A stretch of DNA of 11,904 nucleotides from Verrucomicrobiaceae bacterium (GTDB taxonomy: Bacteria; Verrucomicrobiota; Verrucomicrobiae; Verrucomicrobiales; Akkermansiaceae): the NCBI GenBank assembly GCA_003820635.1, contig RPOS01000096.1:1-11904 (forward strand), read 5' to 3'. Both the position numbers and the translations under genes were made by a program. Shown piece by piece: positions 1-6,551 of this stretch; position 1 is the stretch's first letter; every line of letters starts with the position of its first letter. Below the pieces are notes generated by a model. That model did no database searches. It worked only from the letters and a program-made list of their open reading frames with translations, and had not been told where the DNA came from.

Positions 1-1554
1 ACAGACGATGAGGTGCTGCAGCTCGCGCGCTGGGCCTGCATCGTGGAAGATCACTACACGGCCAAACGCGGCGTGGCCACGCCGATGGATCTGGAGTGGG
101 CCAAGGACGGGATTACGGGCGAGTTGTTCATCGTCCAGGCGCGCCCGGAAACCGTGCAGTCACGCAAGGATCTCGATGTGATCGAAACCTACAAGCTGGC
201 GCAACGCGGCAAGGTGCTCGCCAGCGGGCGCAGTGTTGGCGCGAAGATCGCGAGCGGCCGGCTGCGTGTCATTGCCAGCCCGCGGTTTCTGGATCAATTC
301 CAGCAGGGTGAAATCCTCTTTGCCGAGAAAACCGACCCCGACTGGCAGCCGATCATGAAAAAGGCGGCCGCCATCGTCACCCGGCGCGGCGGACGGACCT
401 GCCACGCGGCCATCGTCAGCCGCGAGCTCGGCCTGGCTGCCATCGTCGGCGTGGAGCACGGCGCGGACGCCCTCAAGGACGGCCAGATGGTGACGGTGAG
501 CTGCGCCGAGGGCGACACGGGATTCATCTATGAGGGAGTGCTCCCATTCGAAATCAAACGCACCAACCTGAAGGATCTTCCGCGCCCCGCGACCAAGGTG
601 ATGCTCAATCTGGCCAATCCCGAAGAGGCTTTCTCACTGAGTTTCCTGCCCAACGACGGTGTCGGACTGGCGCGGATGGAATTCATCGTGACCAATCACA
701 TCAAGATCCATCCGCTGGCGCTGGTGGACTTCGATCAACTCGCCGATCCTCTGGCCAAGGCTGAGATCGAACGCCTGACTGCTGGATGCGCCGACAAGCC
801 CGGCTACTTCGTGGACCGCCTGGCGCAGGGCGTGGCCATGCTGGCCGCCGCGTTTTATCCGAAGGATGTCATTCTGCGCCTCAGCGATTTCAAGACCAAT
901 GAATACGCCAACCTCATCGGCGGCAAGGCCTACGAGCCGGTGGAGGAAAACCCGATGCTCGGTTTCCGCGGCGCGAGCCGATACTACCATCCGCGCTATC
1001 AGGCGGGCTTCGCCCTCGAATGCCGGGCGGCGAAAAAAGTCCGTGATGAAATGGGCCTCACCAACCTGAAGCTGATGATCCCGTTCTGCCGCACCATCGG
1101 GGAAGGGCTCAAGGTGCAGCAGGAAATGGCGCGGCACGGGCTCAAGCGTGGCGACAACGGACTGGAGATTTATGTCATGTGCGAGATCCCGAGCAATGTG
1201 ATCCTCGCCGCGGAGTTTTGTGATATTTTCGACGGCTTCAGCATCGGTTCCAACGACCTCACCCAGCTCATTCTCGGCGTGGACCGCGACAGTGAGATCG
1301 TCGCGCCGATTTTCGATGAGCGGAATGCCGCGGTGAAAAACATGATCGCCAGCGTGATCGCCGTTTGCCGAGAAAAAGACCGCAAGATCGGCATCTGCGG
1401 CCAGGCGCCCAGCGACTATCCGGACTTCGCGCAATTCCTCGTCCAGCAGGGCATCCACAGCATTTCGCTCAATCCGGACACCGTGCTCAAGACCACGCTG
1501 GCGATTCTGGAAACCGAAAAGGATTCCGCGCGCAAGACCGCAGGAACACCATGA
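1..1554 (+). CDS. ppsA: Phosphoenolpyruvate synthase, 3' part (5' end outside window)
   Basis: Pyruvate, water dikinase converts pyruvate and ATP to phosphoenolpyruvate, AMP and phosphate in the cytoplasm, for gluconeogenesis. The reading frame is open from base 1, so the gene starts upstream; about 517 codons of a family of roughly 800 are present. Visible are the end of the ATP-grasp domain (LEWAKDGITGELFIVQARPET), the swivelling phosphohistidine domain with GGRTCHAAIVSRELG (the His codon is at 403-405), and the C-terminal PEP/pyruvate-binding barrel ending in GICGQAPSDYPDFAQFLV and SLNPDTV. These are PpsA hallmarks and distinguish it from pyruvate phosphate dikinase. The stop lies 30 bp from the end of the convergent minus-strand gene. 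It may help make sugars from the lactate or pyruvate that leaves the neighbouring BMC pathway, but it sits outside that operon and this link is only positional. The identification is secure. Confidence 0.95.
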   Translation, partial: TDDEVLQLARWACIVEDHYTAKRGVATPMDLEWAKDGITGELFIVQARPETVQSRKDLDVIETYKLAQRGKVLASGRSVGAKIASGRLRVIASPRFLDQFQQGEILFAEKTDPDWQPIMKKAAAIVTRRGGRTCHAAIVSRELGLAAIVGVEHGADALKDGQMVTVSCAEGDTGFIYEGVLPFEIKRTNLKDLPRPATKVMLNLANPEEAFSLSFLPNDGVGLARMEFIVTNHIKIHPLALVDFDQLADPLAKAEIERLTAGCADKPGYFVDRLAQGVAMLAAAFYPKDVILRLSDFKTNEYANLIGGKAYEPVEENPMLGFRGASRYYHPRYQAGFALECRAAKKVRDEMGLTNLKLMIPFCRTIGEGLKVQQEMARHGLKRGDNGLEIYVMCEIPSNVILAAEFCDIFDGFSIGSNDLTQLILGVDRDSEIVAPIFDERNAAVKNMIASVIAVCREKDRKIGICGQAPSDYPDFAQFLVQQGIHSISLNPDTVLKTTLAILETEKDSARKTAGTP

Positions 1555-1584
1555 AGGAAACCGCCGCTTTTGGCGCAGCGGTGC

Positions 1585-2109
1585 TCACGGGCGTTCGGCG
1601 GAAGAATCCTCGGTGATGGCCACCGTGGTTTGCGAAGCCGGGGAGTTGCCAAGGCCCGGGATGACACGGCGGACGAGTTTTTTGAGGCCGGATTCGGCCG
1701 CTTCGAGCTCAGCCTCGCCCTGCCGCAGCGCCTTTTCCCAGGCGGGGGCGAATCCCGGCGCCTGCTCGCGCATCGTGCGGATGGCGATTTCATAAACTTG
1801 CAGCATCTGTTGCTCGGCGCGGCCGGGTTTCTGCTGCAGCGCGGAGTTGTTGACGCGCAGATTTTCGTTCTGCCGCCGGAGGGTTTCGAGCTCCTCCTGC
1901 AAGAGCTCGTTGCCACTTGCGTTGATCTTGAGCTGGGTGTTGAGGTGGCCCGTCAGGTCTTTGATTTCGGTCTCAAGGCGCTTGATCTCGCGGGCGGCCA
2001 CGCGGCGGTCGGAAAAACCGGATTTCCAGATGAAAAAGGCGACCAGCAGGCCCAGCAACAGCCCCCAGACGAATTCATGCTTGAGAAGATCTAACAGCAG
2101 CTGGTCCAT
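1585..2109 (-). CDS. Membrane-anchored coiled-coil protein, function unknown
   Basis: A 174-residue protein. A hydrophobic segment at about residues 12-28 (FVWGLLLGLLVAFFIW) forms one N-terminal transmembrane helix. It is followed by a long charged helix at about 35-90, rich in Glu, Leu, Asn and Gln (ETEIKDLTGHLNTQ, EELETLRRQNENLRVNN), typical of a parallel coiled coil. A second helical part at 95-155 ends in a short disordered tail. No catalytic motif is visible and I do not recognise a named family. The topology (short N-terminus, one helix, cytoplasmic coil) resembles small scaffolding proteins. It starts 5 bp after the stop of the OmpH/Skp-like gene, so the two are very probably co-transcribed, and both are predicted to be mainly helical. 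No Shine-Dalgarno motif precedes the ATG. Confidence 0.75.
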   Translation of the reverse strand: MDQLLLDLLKHEFVWGLLLGLLVAFFIWKSGFSDRRVAAREIKRLETEIKDLTGHLNTQLKINASGNELLQEELETLRRQNENLRVNNSALQQKPGRAEQQMLQVYEIAIRTMREQAPGFAPAWEKALRQGEAELEAAESGLKKLVRRVIPGLGNSPASQTTVAITEDSSAERP

Positions 2110-2114
2110 GGCAA

Positions 2115-2705
2115 TCAGGGGTTGAGCGGGGCGGGGGTGGCGGGAGCGGATGCGGCGTCCTGCAGCGCCGCCTTCACGACAGCGGTGAGATCGGGCGGAT
2201 TTTTCTGATAGAGCAGGAAGGGCACGCCGGTGTTGGTGTGGCCGGAGCCGTCGAGAACCAGATCGCAGCCTTGCTCGGCGGCGATGCGGCGGGCGGTTTC
2301 ATGGATCCGGGTGAGTGATTCGCGCATGGCCGCCACCATTTTGCGGTTGATGTCCTTTTCGCGCTCGGCGCGGAAGTTTTCGAATTCCCGCTGCAGCGTC
2401 TGTGCCTCCTGACGCGTGAGTTCATACTGGCGGGCGAGCTTGCGCGCACCTTCCTCATCGAGCGGCTTGCTCTTGTCGGACAAGCGCGCCTGTAATGCCT
2501 GGAGCTGGGTGATGATGCGGCGCAGTTCCTCGGCCTGCGGGGCTTTGGTGATGGCATCCCGCTCGGTCTTGAACTGCTGTTGCTGCTGAGCAGTGGAGGG
2601 AAGTTCGGCATAGATGTCCTTCACCCGCACCACGGCCATGCGCGGCGCGGCGGCGGCGGGCATGGCGGAGGCGAGAGTGAGCGCAATGGCAACCAGACGG
2701 GTCAT
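2115..2705 (-). CDS. OmpH/Skp-family periplasmic chaperone-like protein
   Basis: A 196-residue exported protein. Residues 1-20 are a signal peptide: MTRL, a hydrophobic core, then MPAAAA with likely cleavage after Ala20. The mature protein begins PRMAVVRVKDIYAELPST, which matches the OmpH/Skp start where a short strand (often 'vgvVdvqki') leads into a long helix. Residues 35-140 are almost continuous charged helix (QQQQQFKTERDAITK, QLQALQARLSDKSK, TLQREFENFRAEREKDINRKM), the tentacle-like coiled coil. The C-terminal part (RRIAAEQGCDLVLDGSG, VPFLLYQKNPPDLTAVV) is the returning strand and helix typical of the family. Skp binds unfolded outer-membrane proteins in the periplasm. The usual bamA or lpxD neighbours are not present here, so this may be a paralogue with a special client. 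A tail rich in Ala and Pro (ASAPATPAPLNP) is unstructured. It lies 57 bp downstream of the DeoR gene on the same strand. Confidence 0.85.
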   Translation of the reverse strand: MTRLVAIALTLASAMPAAAAPRMAVVRVKDIYAELPSTAQQQQQFKTERDAITKAPQAEELRRIITQLQALQARLSDKSKPLDEEGARKLARQYELTRQEAQTLQREFENFRAEREKDINRKMVAAMRESLTRIHETARRIAAEQGCDLVLDGSGHTNTGVPFLLYQKNPPDLTAVVKAALQDAASAPATPAPLNP

Positions 2706-2762
2706 GGGCCGGCAAGTTGAAAGAAACGGACGGGGATGTCGATAGCGGATCGAAGGAGGGTT

Positions 2763-3524
2763 TTACCCCTCGAGCAGCACTTCCACCCCCTTGATGCGGA
2801 GTTCCTCCACGAATTCCGGGTCGGCCTGCTTGTCGGTGATGACGCAACTCAGGTCCGTGACACCGGCGAAGAAAAACGGCGCCTTCTGCCCGAGTTTGGA
2901 GTGGTCGCTCAGAAACACCACGTCCTCGGCTCCGGCGAGCACGCGCTCCTTGAAGGCCGCCTGCCGCGAGTTGCTCTCGCTCACACCGTGCTCCGGGTGC
3001 AGGCCGTTTCCAGATAGAAACATCCGGTGGATATTGTATCGCTGCAGGGATTTCTCGGACATCGGGCCGATGAACGAGCGCGATTTCGCATCGAACAATC
3101 CGCCGGTGCAGATGAGGTCGAAATTCGGCCGGTCCGAGAGCGCGGTCACCACGTTGAGCGCGTTGGTCAGAATCGTCAGCGGGACATCCGGCAGAAACTC
3201 GGTGAGGGTGAGCACGGTGGAACTCGCGTCCAAAAAGATGATCTCATTCGGCTGGATCCGGCTGGCAGCGAGCCGTGCGATGGCCTTCTTCTCATCGCGG
3301 TGAATCGCCTGGCGCTCGGTGAAGGGCACCTCCTCGCGGATTTTCTCCATCCGCATCACCCCGCCATGGATGCGGATCAGTTCCCCGCGTTTTTCCAGCA
3401 CTTCGAAATCCTTGCGAATCGTCTCATCGGTCACCCCTAGATTGAGGGCGATCTCCGTGGTCCTTAGCGAACCGGCTTCCTTCAGCTGGCCGAGAATCCT
3501 TCGTTGGCGTTCGATTGCGAGCAT
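2763..3524 (-). CDS. DeoR-family transcriptional repressor of the BMC operon
   Basis: A 253-residue DeoR/GlpR-type regulator. The start at MLAIERQRRILGQL is chosen because this is the canonical DeoR N-terminus; an in-frame TTG at 3584 would add a low-complexity lysine-rich stretch overlapping the putative operator. The winged helix-turn-helix covers residues 5-60 (SLRTTEIALNLGVTDETIRKD, then LEKRGELIRIHGGV, the DeoR signature). The DeoRC sugar-phosphate sensor domain follows, with FLDASSTVLTLTEFL (phosphate-binding loop), TNALNVVTAL, CTGGLFDAKSRSFIGP and VFLSDHSKLG. Such proteins usually repress sugar operons and release DNA on binding a phosphorylated intermediate. It is divergent from pduL with 87 bp between the two starts, which suggests control of the BMC operon and of itself. 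The ligand may be a fuculose/rhamnulose phosphate or DHAP; this is inferred from context. The family call is firm and the target is likely. Confidence 0.93.
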   Translation of the reverse strand: MLAIERQRRILGQLKEAGSLRTTEIALNLGVTDETIRKDFEVLEKRGELIRIHGGVMRMEKIREEVPFTERQAIHRDEKKAIARLAASRIQPNEIIFLDASSTVLTLTEFLPDVPLTILTNALNVVTALSDRPNFDLICTGGLFDAKSRSFIGPMSEKSLQRYNIHRMFLSGNGLHPEHGVSESNSRQAAFKERVLAGAEDVVFLSDHSKLGQKAPFFFAGVTDLSCVITDKQADPEFVEELRIKGVEVLLEG

Positions 3525-3527
3525 GTG

Positions 3528-3557
3528 GATTGGTTTTTCTGTGTTTGATTGGTTTTT
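3528..3557. repeat. 11-bp direct repeat in the divergent control region
   Basis: GATTGGTTTTT occurs at 3528-3538 and again at 3547-3557, a 19-bp start-to-start spacing (nearly two helical turns). It lies directly upstream of the DeoR start codon. The phasing suits cooperative binding of a dimer on one face of DNA, so this may be an operator pair. It could also be simple T-rich sequence. Confidence 0.5.
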
Positions 3558-3571
3558 TTTGGGAAATTTTT

Positions 3572-3585
3572 GTTGACTTGTCAAC
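3572..3585. promoter_or_regulatory. Perfect inverted repeat, candidate DeoR operator
   Basis: GTTGAC-TT-GTCAAC is a perfect 6-bp inverted repeat with a 2-bp spacer, in the 87-bp region between the divergent deoR-type gene and pduL, 26 bp before the pduL ATG. TTGACT within it (3573-3578) resembles a -35 hexamer for the rightward operon, so repressor binding would block the promoter. No convincing -10 element at 17 bp spacing was found. The operator role is inferred. Confidence 0.55.
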
Positions 3586-3611
3586 CGTATCTAGCAAAAC
3601 AAAGTCAGCCC

Positions 3612-4292
3612 ATGGCCGCAACGCTCTCTCAATCCACCCCACGAGCCGTCATTGAACACATGGTAAGGGATCAGGTTTATGCCCGCCTCGGGCTGCCGCT
3701 TCCTGCCGCTGCCAAGGCTCCGAACGCCCTGCTCGTCAACATTTCCGCCCGCCACTGCCACCTCACGCAGGCCGCCGTGGAAGCGCTTTTCGGGCCAGGT
3801 CACCAACTCACCCCGATGAAAGGGCTCTACCAGGAAGGCCAATATGCCGCCAAGGAGTCCGTCACTCTCATCGGCCCGCGCAGCCGGGTGATTTCCAACC
3901 TCCGGATCCTCGGCCCCTGCCGCAATCTCAACCAGGTGGAACTCGCCTACACCGATGCGGTTTCTCTCGGCTTCGACATCCCCGTGCGCATGTCCGGGGA
4001 AATCAAGGGCACTCCCGGCTGCATGCTGATGGGGCCCAACGGCTACTTCGAACTGGAAGAAGGCGTCATCCGCGCCCAACCCCACGTCCACATGCATCCG
4101 GATGACGCGGCCTTCTACGGAGTCAAGCATCTGGATGTGATGAAGCTCAAGGTCCATGGGCCGCTCGGCATGACTTTTGACAATCTCGTCGTCCGTGTCG
4201 ATCCGAGTTTCAAACTCGAAGTCCACATCGATACCGACGAGGGCAACGCCTGCGGCCTCAAGCCGGATACTTTCTGCGAACTGGTCAAATAA
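3612..4292 (+). CDS. pduL: Phosphate propanoyltransferase (BMC phosphotransacylase)
   Basis: PduL exchanges acyl-CoA and phosphate to give acyl phosphate and free CoA, recycling CoA inside the microcompartment. The protein has 226 residues. Residues 7-27 (QSTPRAVIEHMVRDQVYARLG) form an amphipathic helix typical of an encapsulation peptide; cytosolic PduL forms lack it. It is followed by a Pro/Ala linker and two PduL beta-barrel domains. Metal and active-site residues are in place: NISARHCHLT (Ser45, His48, His50), Lys70, Glu110, HVHMHPDDA (His158, His160) and KLEVHIDTDEGNA (His205, Asn212), which lie within one residue of the positions I recall for the Rhodopseudomonas enzyme. The ATG at 3612 keeps the whole targeting helix; earlier in-frame starts add residues that overlap the operator. 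No Shine-Dalgarno motif is seen. As first gene of the operon it sits closest to the repressor site. In this pathway the substrate is probably lactyl-CoA (inferred). Confidence 0.95.
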   Translation: MAATLSQSTPRAVIEHMVRDQVYARLGLPLPAAAKAPNALLVNISARHCHLTQAAVEALFGPGHQLTPMKGLYQEGQYAAKESVTLIGPRSRVISNLRILGPCRNLNQVELAYTDAVSLGFDIPVRMSGEIKGTPGCMLMGPNGYFELEEGVIRAQPHVHMHPDDAAFYGVKHLDVMKLKVHGPLGMTFDNLVVRVDPSFKLEVHIDTDEGNACGLKPDTFCELVK

Positions 4293-4339
4293 TCTGATAC
4301 CTGAACCCCAACTCTCAAACCACACCACCAAACACCACT

Positions 4340-4609
4340 ATGAGTGCACTCGGCATGATTGAAACCAAAGGCTACGTCGGCAACGTCGAAGCCACCGACG
4401 CGATGGCCAAGGCCGCCAACGTCCAGCTTGTGAACCAAATCCAGATCGGCGGAGCTTTCATGACGGTCCTCGTCAAAGGCGACGTCGGCAGCGTGAAGGC
4501 CGCCGTGGACGCCGGCGCCGATGCCGCCGGCCGCGTTGGCGAGCTGGTCTCCGCCCACGTCATCGCCCGCCCGCATCCCGAGCTGCTCAGCCAGTTCGGC
4601 ATCGCCTGA
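4340..4609 (+). CDS. BMC-H shell hexamer protein 1
   Basis: An 89-residue single Pfam00936-type BMC domain that forms flat hexamers tiling the shell facets. Seen: GMIETKGYVGNVEATDAMAKAANV with the inter-hexamer edge lysine (Lys24), then the pore segment NQIQIGGAFMTVLVKGDVGSVKAAVDAG, and the C-terminal SAHVIARPHPEL with the conserved Arg-Pro-His edge motif. The pore loop reads Ile36-Gly-Gly-Ala-Phe40, where canonical PduA has Gly-Ser-Gly; Gly-Ala-Phe may alter size or polarity of the pore. It is the first shell gene after pduL (47-bp spacer). Its leader CCAAACACCAC just before the ATG is shared with the BMC-P gene at 6552. The product is probably an abundant facet protein. Confidence 0.96.
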   Translation: MSALGMIETKGYVGNVEATDAMAKAANVQLVNQIQIGGAFMTVLVKGDVGSVKAAVDAGADAAGRVGELVSAHVIARPHPELLSQFGIA

Positions 4610-4647
4610 GAAAACCAATCACTTTCAACCTATAACATCTAACGAAA

Positions 4648-4926
4648 ATGGCCAAACAAGCAATCGGCATCATCGAAACCAAGGGCTTTGTCTCCCTGGT
4701 TGAAGCCTCCGACGCGGCGCTCAAAGCCGCCGACATCAAAATGACCGGCTGGGAAAAAATCGGCTCCGGCCTCGTCACCGGATTCTTCACCGGCGATGTC
4801 GCCGCAGTGAAGGCCGGGCTCGACGCCGCCGCTGCCGCCGCCTCCAGCCTTGGACAGGTTTCCTCGGTGCAGGTCATCCCGCGTCCGCACGACGACCTTT
4901 CCAAGTTCGGCAGCTGGATCGGCTGA
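4648..4926 (+). CDS. BMC-H shell hexamer protein 2 (PduA-like pore)
   Basis: A 92-residue single BMC domain. It begins MAKQAIGIIETKGFVSLVEASDAALKAADIKM and carries Lys26 at the hexamer edge. The pore segment WEKIGSGLVTGFFTGDVAAVKAGLDAA contains Gly39-Ser40-Gly41, the PduA-type small polar pore thought to pass metabolites but slow aldehydes. The C-terminus QVIPRPHDDLSKFGSWIG has the RPH edge motif. Of the three hexamer genes here this is the most canonical, so it is the best candidate for the main metabolite-conducting facet protein. It shares its first five codons, and an AACCTATAA leader 12 nt before the ATG, with the BMC-H gene at 6178, which suggests duplication or gene conversion. Confidence 0.96.
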   Translation: MAKQAIGIIETKGFVSLVEASDAALKAADIKMTGWEKIGSGLVTGFFTGDVAAVKAGLDAAAAAASSLGQVSSVQVIPRPHDDLSKFGSWIG

Positions 4927-4961
4927 TCTGAAATCTCAAATCTGAAATTTCAAATTTCGAG

Positions 4962-6137
4962 ATGCTCATCCTCGTCGCCAATCTCGGTTCGACTTCCTTC
5001 AAATACCGCCTCTTCCGCATGGAAGAGAGCGGGGGAGAGGTGATTGCCAAAGGTGGCTACGAGCGTGTGAGCGATTATGCCGCCGTGATCGATGACGCAA
5101 TCGACGCCTTGCAGCGCGACGGCGTCATCGCCAGTCCGGACGAGATTGAGGCGGTCGGTTTCAAGACCGTGCTCGGCAAGGATCTCAGTGGCTGCGTGAT
5201 CGCCGATCAAAAGGCGATCGATGCCTTGGAGGGATTCGCCGCGGTGGCCCCGGCCCACAATCCACCGTATGCCAACGGGATCCGGCAGTTTGCCAAATCC
5301 CTGCCCAAGGCCAGGCTCGTCGCGTTGTTCGAAACCGCCTTCTACCAGTGGGCCAGCGCCGCATCCTATAACTACGCCATTCCCGAAAGCTGGCGCGAGA
5401 TCGGCATCCGCCGCTACGGTTTCCACGGTGCCAGCCACAAGTTCATCGCCGAGCGCTCTGCTGAGCTGTGCGGTCGCGAGGACGTCGCGCAGATCGCCCG
5501 CCGCCTCTATCTGGATGGCCCCAAGCCCGTTTTCGGCAATCCCCTGCGCGTGGTTTCCTGCCACCTCGGCGGCTCCAGCTCCGTCACCGGCATCCTCAAC
5601 GGCGTGGCCGTCGGCACCAGCATGGGCTTCTCGCCGCAAAGCGGACTGCCACAAAACAACCGCGTGGGTGAGCTCGACTCCGGAGCCATTCCCTACGCCA
5701 TGCGCACCCTTGGCCTCTCGCTCGACGAAGCCGAGCGCCAGCTCACCAAGGAGTCCGGCCTGCTCGGACTCTCCGGTATTTCCAATGACCTGCGCGACAT
5801 TCTTGAAGCAGCCGGCTCCGGAAATCCCGACGCGCAACTGGCGCTTGATGCGCTCGTCCATTCGATCCGCCACTGGATCGGCGCTTTCATGATCGAACTC
5901 GGCGGCATCGACGCCCTCGTTTTCACCGCCGGCATCGGCGAAAACAACGCCGGCCTGCGCGCCGCAGTCTGCAAGGGGCTTGAAGGCTTCGGCCTGCATC
6001 TTGACTCCTCCAAAAACGACGCCTGCCGCGCCACCGAGGCGGACATTGCCACCGCGGATTCCCCCGCACGCATTCTCGTCATCCCCGCCAACGAGGAACT
6101 CGTCCTCGCCCGCGAGGTTTTCCGCAAACTCTCCTGA
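4962..6137 (+). CDS. Acetate-kinase-family acyl kinase, divergent BMC-associated form
   Basis: A 391-residue ASKHA-fold kinase related to AckA, expected to convert acyl phosphate and ADP to carboxylate and ATP after PduL. Seen: N-terminal LVANLGSTSFKYRLF (Asn7), PAHNPPYANGI, RYGFHGASHKF (His155), CHLGGSSSVTGILNG, TSMGFSPQSGL, NRVGELD (Arg234) and VFTAGIGENNAGLR (Glu327). These support the family. Several positions that are catalytic in well-studied acetate kinases differ: 'GHRVVHGG' is GFKTVLGK (Arg to Lys68), 'FDTAFHQ' is FETAFYQ (Asp to Glu124), and 'HLGNG' is HLGGS (Asn to Gly204). The two conservative changes and the intact remainder suggest an active enzyme with changed substrate range, perhaps lactyl or propionyl phosphate, rather than a dead copy. 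No targeting helix is present, so it may act outside the shell or be carried in by partners. It lies in the middle of the shell genes. Confidence 0.9.
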   Translation: MLILVANLGSTSFKYRLFRMEESGGEVIAKGGYERVSDYAAVIDDAIDALQRDGVIASPDEIEAVGFKTVLGKDLSGCVIADQKAIDALEGFAAVAPAHNPPYANGIRQFAKSLPKARLVALFETAFYQWASAASYNYAIPESWREIGIRRYGFHGASHKFIAERSAELCGREDVAQIARRLYLDGPKPVFGNPLRVVSCHLGGSSSVTGILNGVAVGTSMGFSPQSGLPQNNRVGELDSGAIPYAMRTLGLSLDEAERQLTKESGLLGLSGISNDLRDILEAAGSGNPDAQLALDALVHSIRHWIGAFMIELGGIDALVFTAGIGENNAGLRAAVCKGLEGFGLHLDSSKNDACRATEADIATADSPARILVIPANEELVLAREVFRKLS

Positions 6138-6177
6138 TCTCTCAATCGCATCCTTTAACCTATAAACCAACAATAAT

Positions 6178-6483
6178 ATGGCCAAACAAGCAGTAGGACT
6201 CCTCGAAACCCGCGGCCTCGCATGCCTCGTCGTCGGCGTTGACGCGATGCTCAAATCCGCGAACGTCGAACTCGCCGGACCGATGAAGCAAATCGGCAAC
6301 GCAATGTGCAACGCCGTCGTCACCGGTGATGTCGCCGCCGTCAAGGCCGCCATCGATACCGGTGCTGCCGCCGCCGCCGATGCCGGTGGTGAAGTCATCA
6401 GCGCCCACGTCATCGCACGCCCGGACGATGCCATCGACGGAGTGCTTCCCAAGGACGCCGCCGCCCGCGCGCCGCGCAAGTAA
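6178..6483 (+). CDS. BMC-H shell hexamer protein 3, unusual pore
   Basis: A 101-residue single BMC domain, MAKQAVGLLETRGLACLVVGVDAMLKSANVEL, with edge Lys26 and C-terminal SAHVIARPDDA. It departs from the other two in several ways. The pore loop is Ile39-Gly-Asn-Ala-Met43-Cys44, bulkier and with a Cys, instead of GSG or GGA. The usual Glu of 'VEA' is Gly (VVGVDAML). The edge RPH motif is RPD. A basic tail (PKDAAARAPRK) extends past the domain. It sits apart from the other two hexamer genes, between the kinase and the first BMC-P gene. A minor hexamer with special transport or a scaffold role is plausible (inferred). The leader AACCTATAA matches that of BMC-H 2. Confidence 0.94.
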   Translation: MAKQAVGLLETRGLACLVVGVDAMLKSANVELAGPMKQIGNAMCNAVVTGDVAAVKAAIDTGAAAAADAGGEVISAHVIARPDDAIDGVLPKDAAARAPRK

Positions 6484-6502
6484 GTAAGCGGTCATCAGTC
6501 AG

Positions 6503-6532
6503 CAGTCACCGGTTCATGTTGACCGGTGGCTG
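6503..6532 (+). promoter_or_regulatory. mRNA stem-loop between BMC-H 3 and BMC-P 1
   Basis: CAGTCACCGGT (6503-6513) pairs with ACCGGTGGCTG (6522-6532) over 11 bp with one G-U pair and an 8-nt loop. No U-run follows, so it is not a standard terminator. It lies in the 68-bp spacer just before the first pentamer gene and could limit ribosome loading or set an RNase processing or stability boundary. This would fit the need for far fewer pentamers than hexamers. The function is inferred. Confidence 0.55.
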
Positions 6533-6551
6533 ATGGCCAAACACCACACTT

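Noticed and set aside
634..1458. 274-residue minus-strand open frame within ppsA
   Set aside because: Antisense to the conserved PEP-binding domain and without family features.
1560..1582. Hairpin ACCGC...GCGGT between the convergent ppsA and coiled-coil genes as a terminator
   Set aside because: The stem is short with a mismatch and no T-run on either side; too weak to annotate.
3549..3611. Upstream in-frame extension of PduL from 3549
   Set aside because: It would overlap the operator palindrome and add a non-conserved hydrophobic stretch before the natural targeting-peptide start at 3612.
4950..6479. 509-residue minus-strand open frame across the kinase and BMC-H 3 genes
   Set aside because: It is antisense to two well-recognised proteins, has low-complexity Ala/Gly/Asp content and no family motif. 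High GC makes long antisense frames common here.
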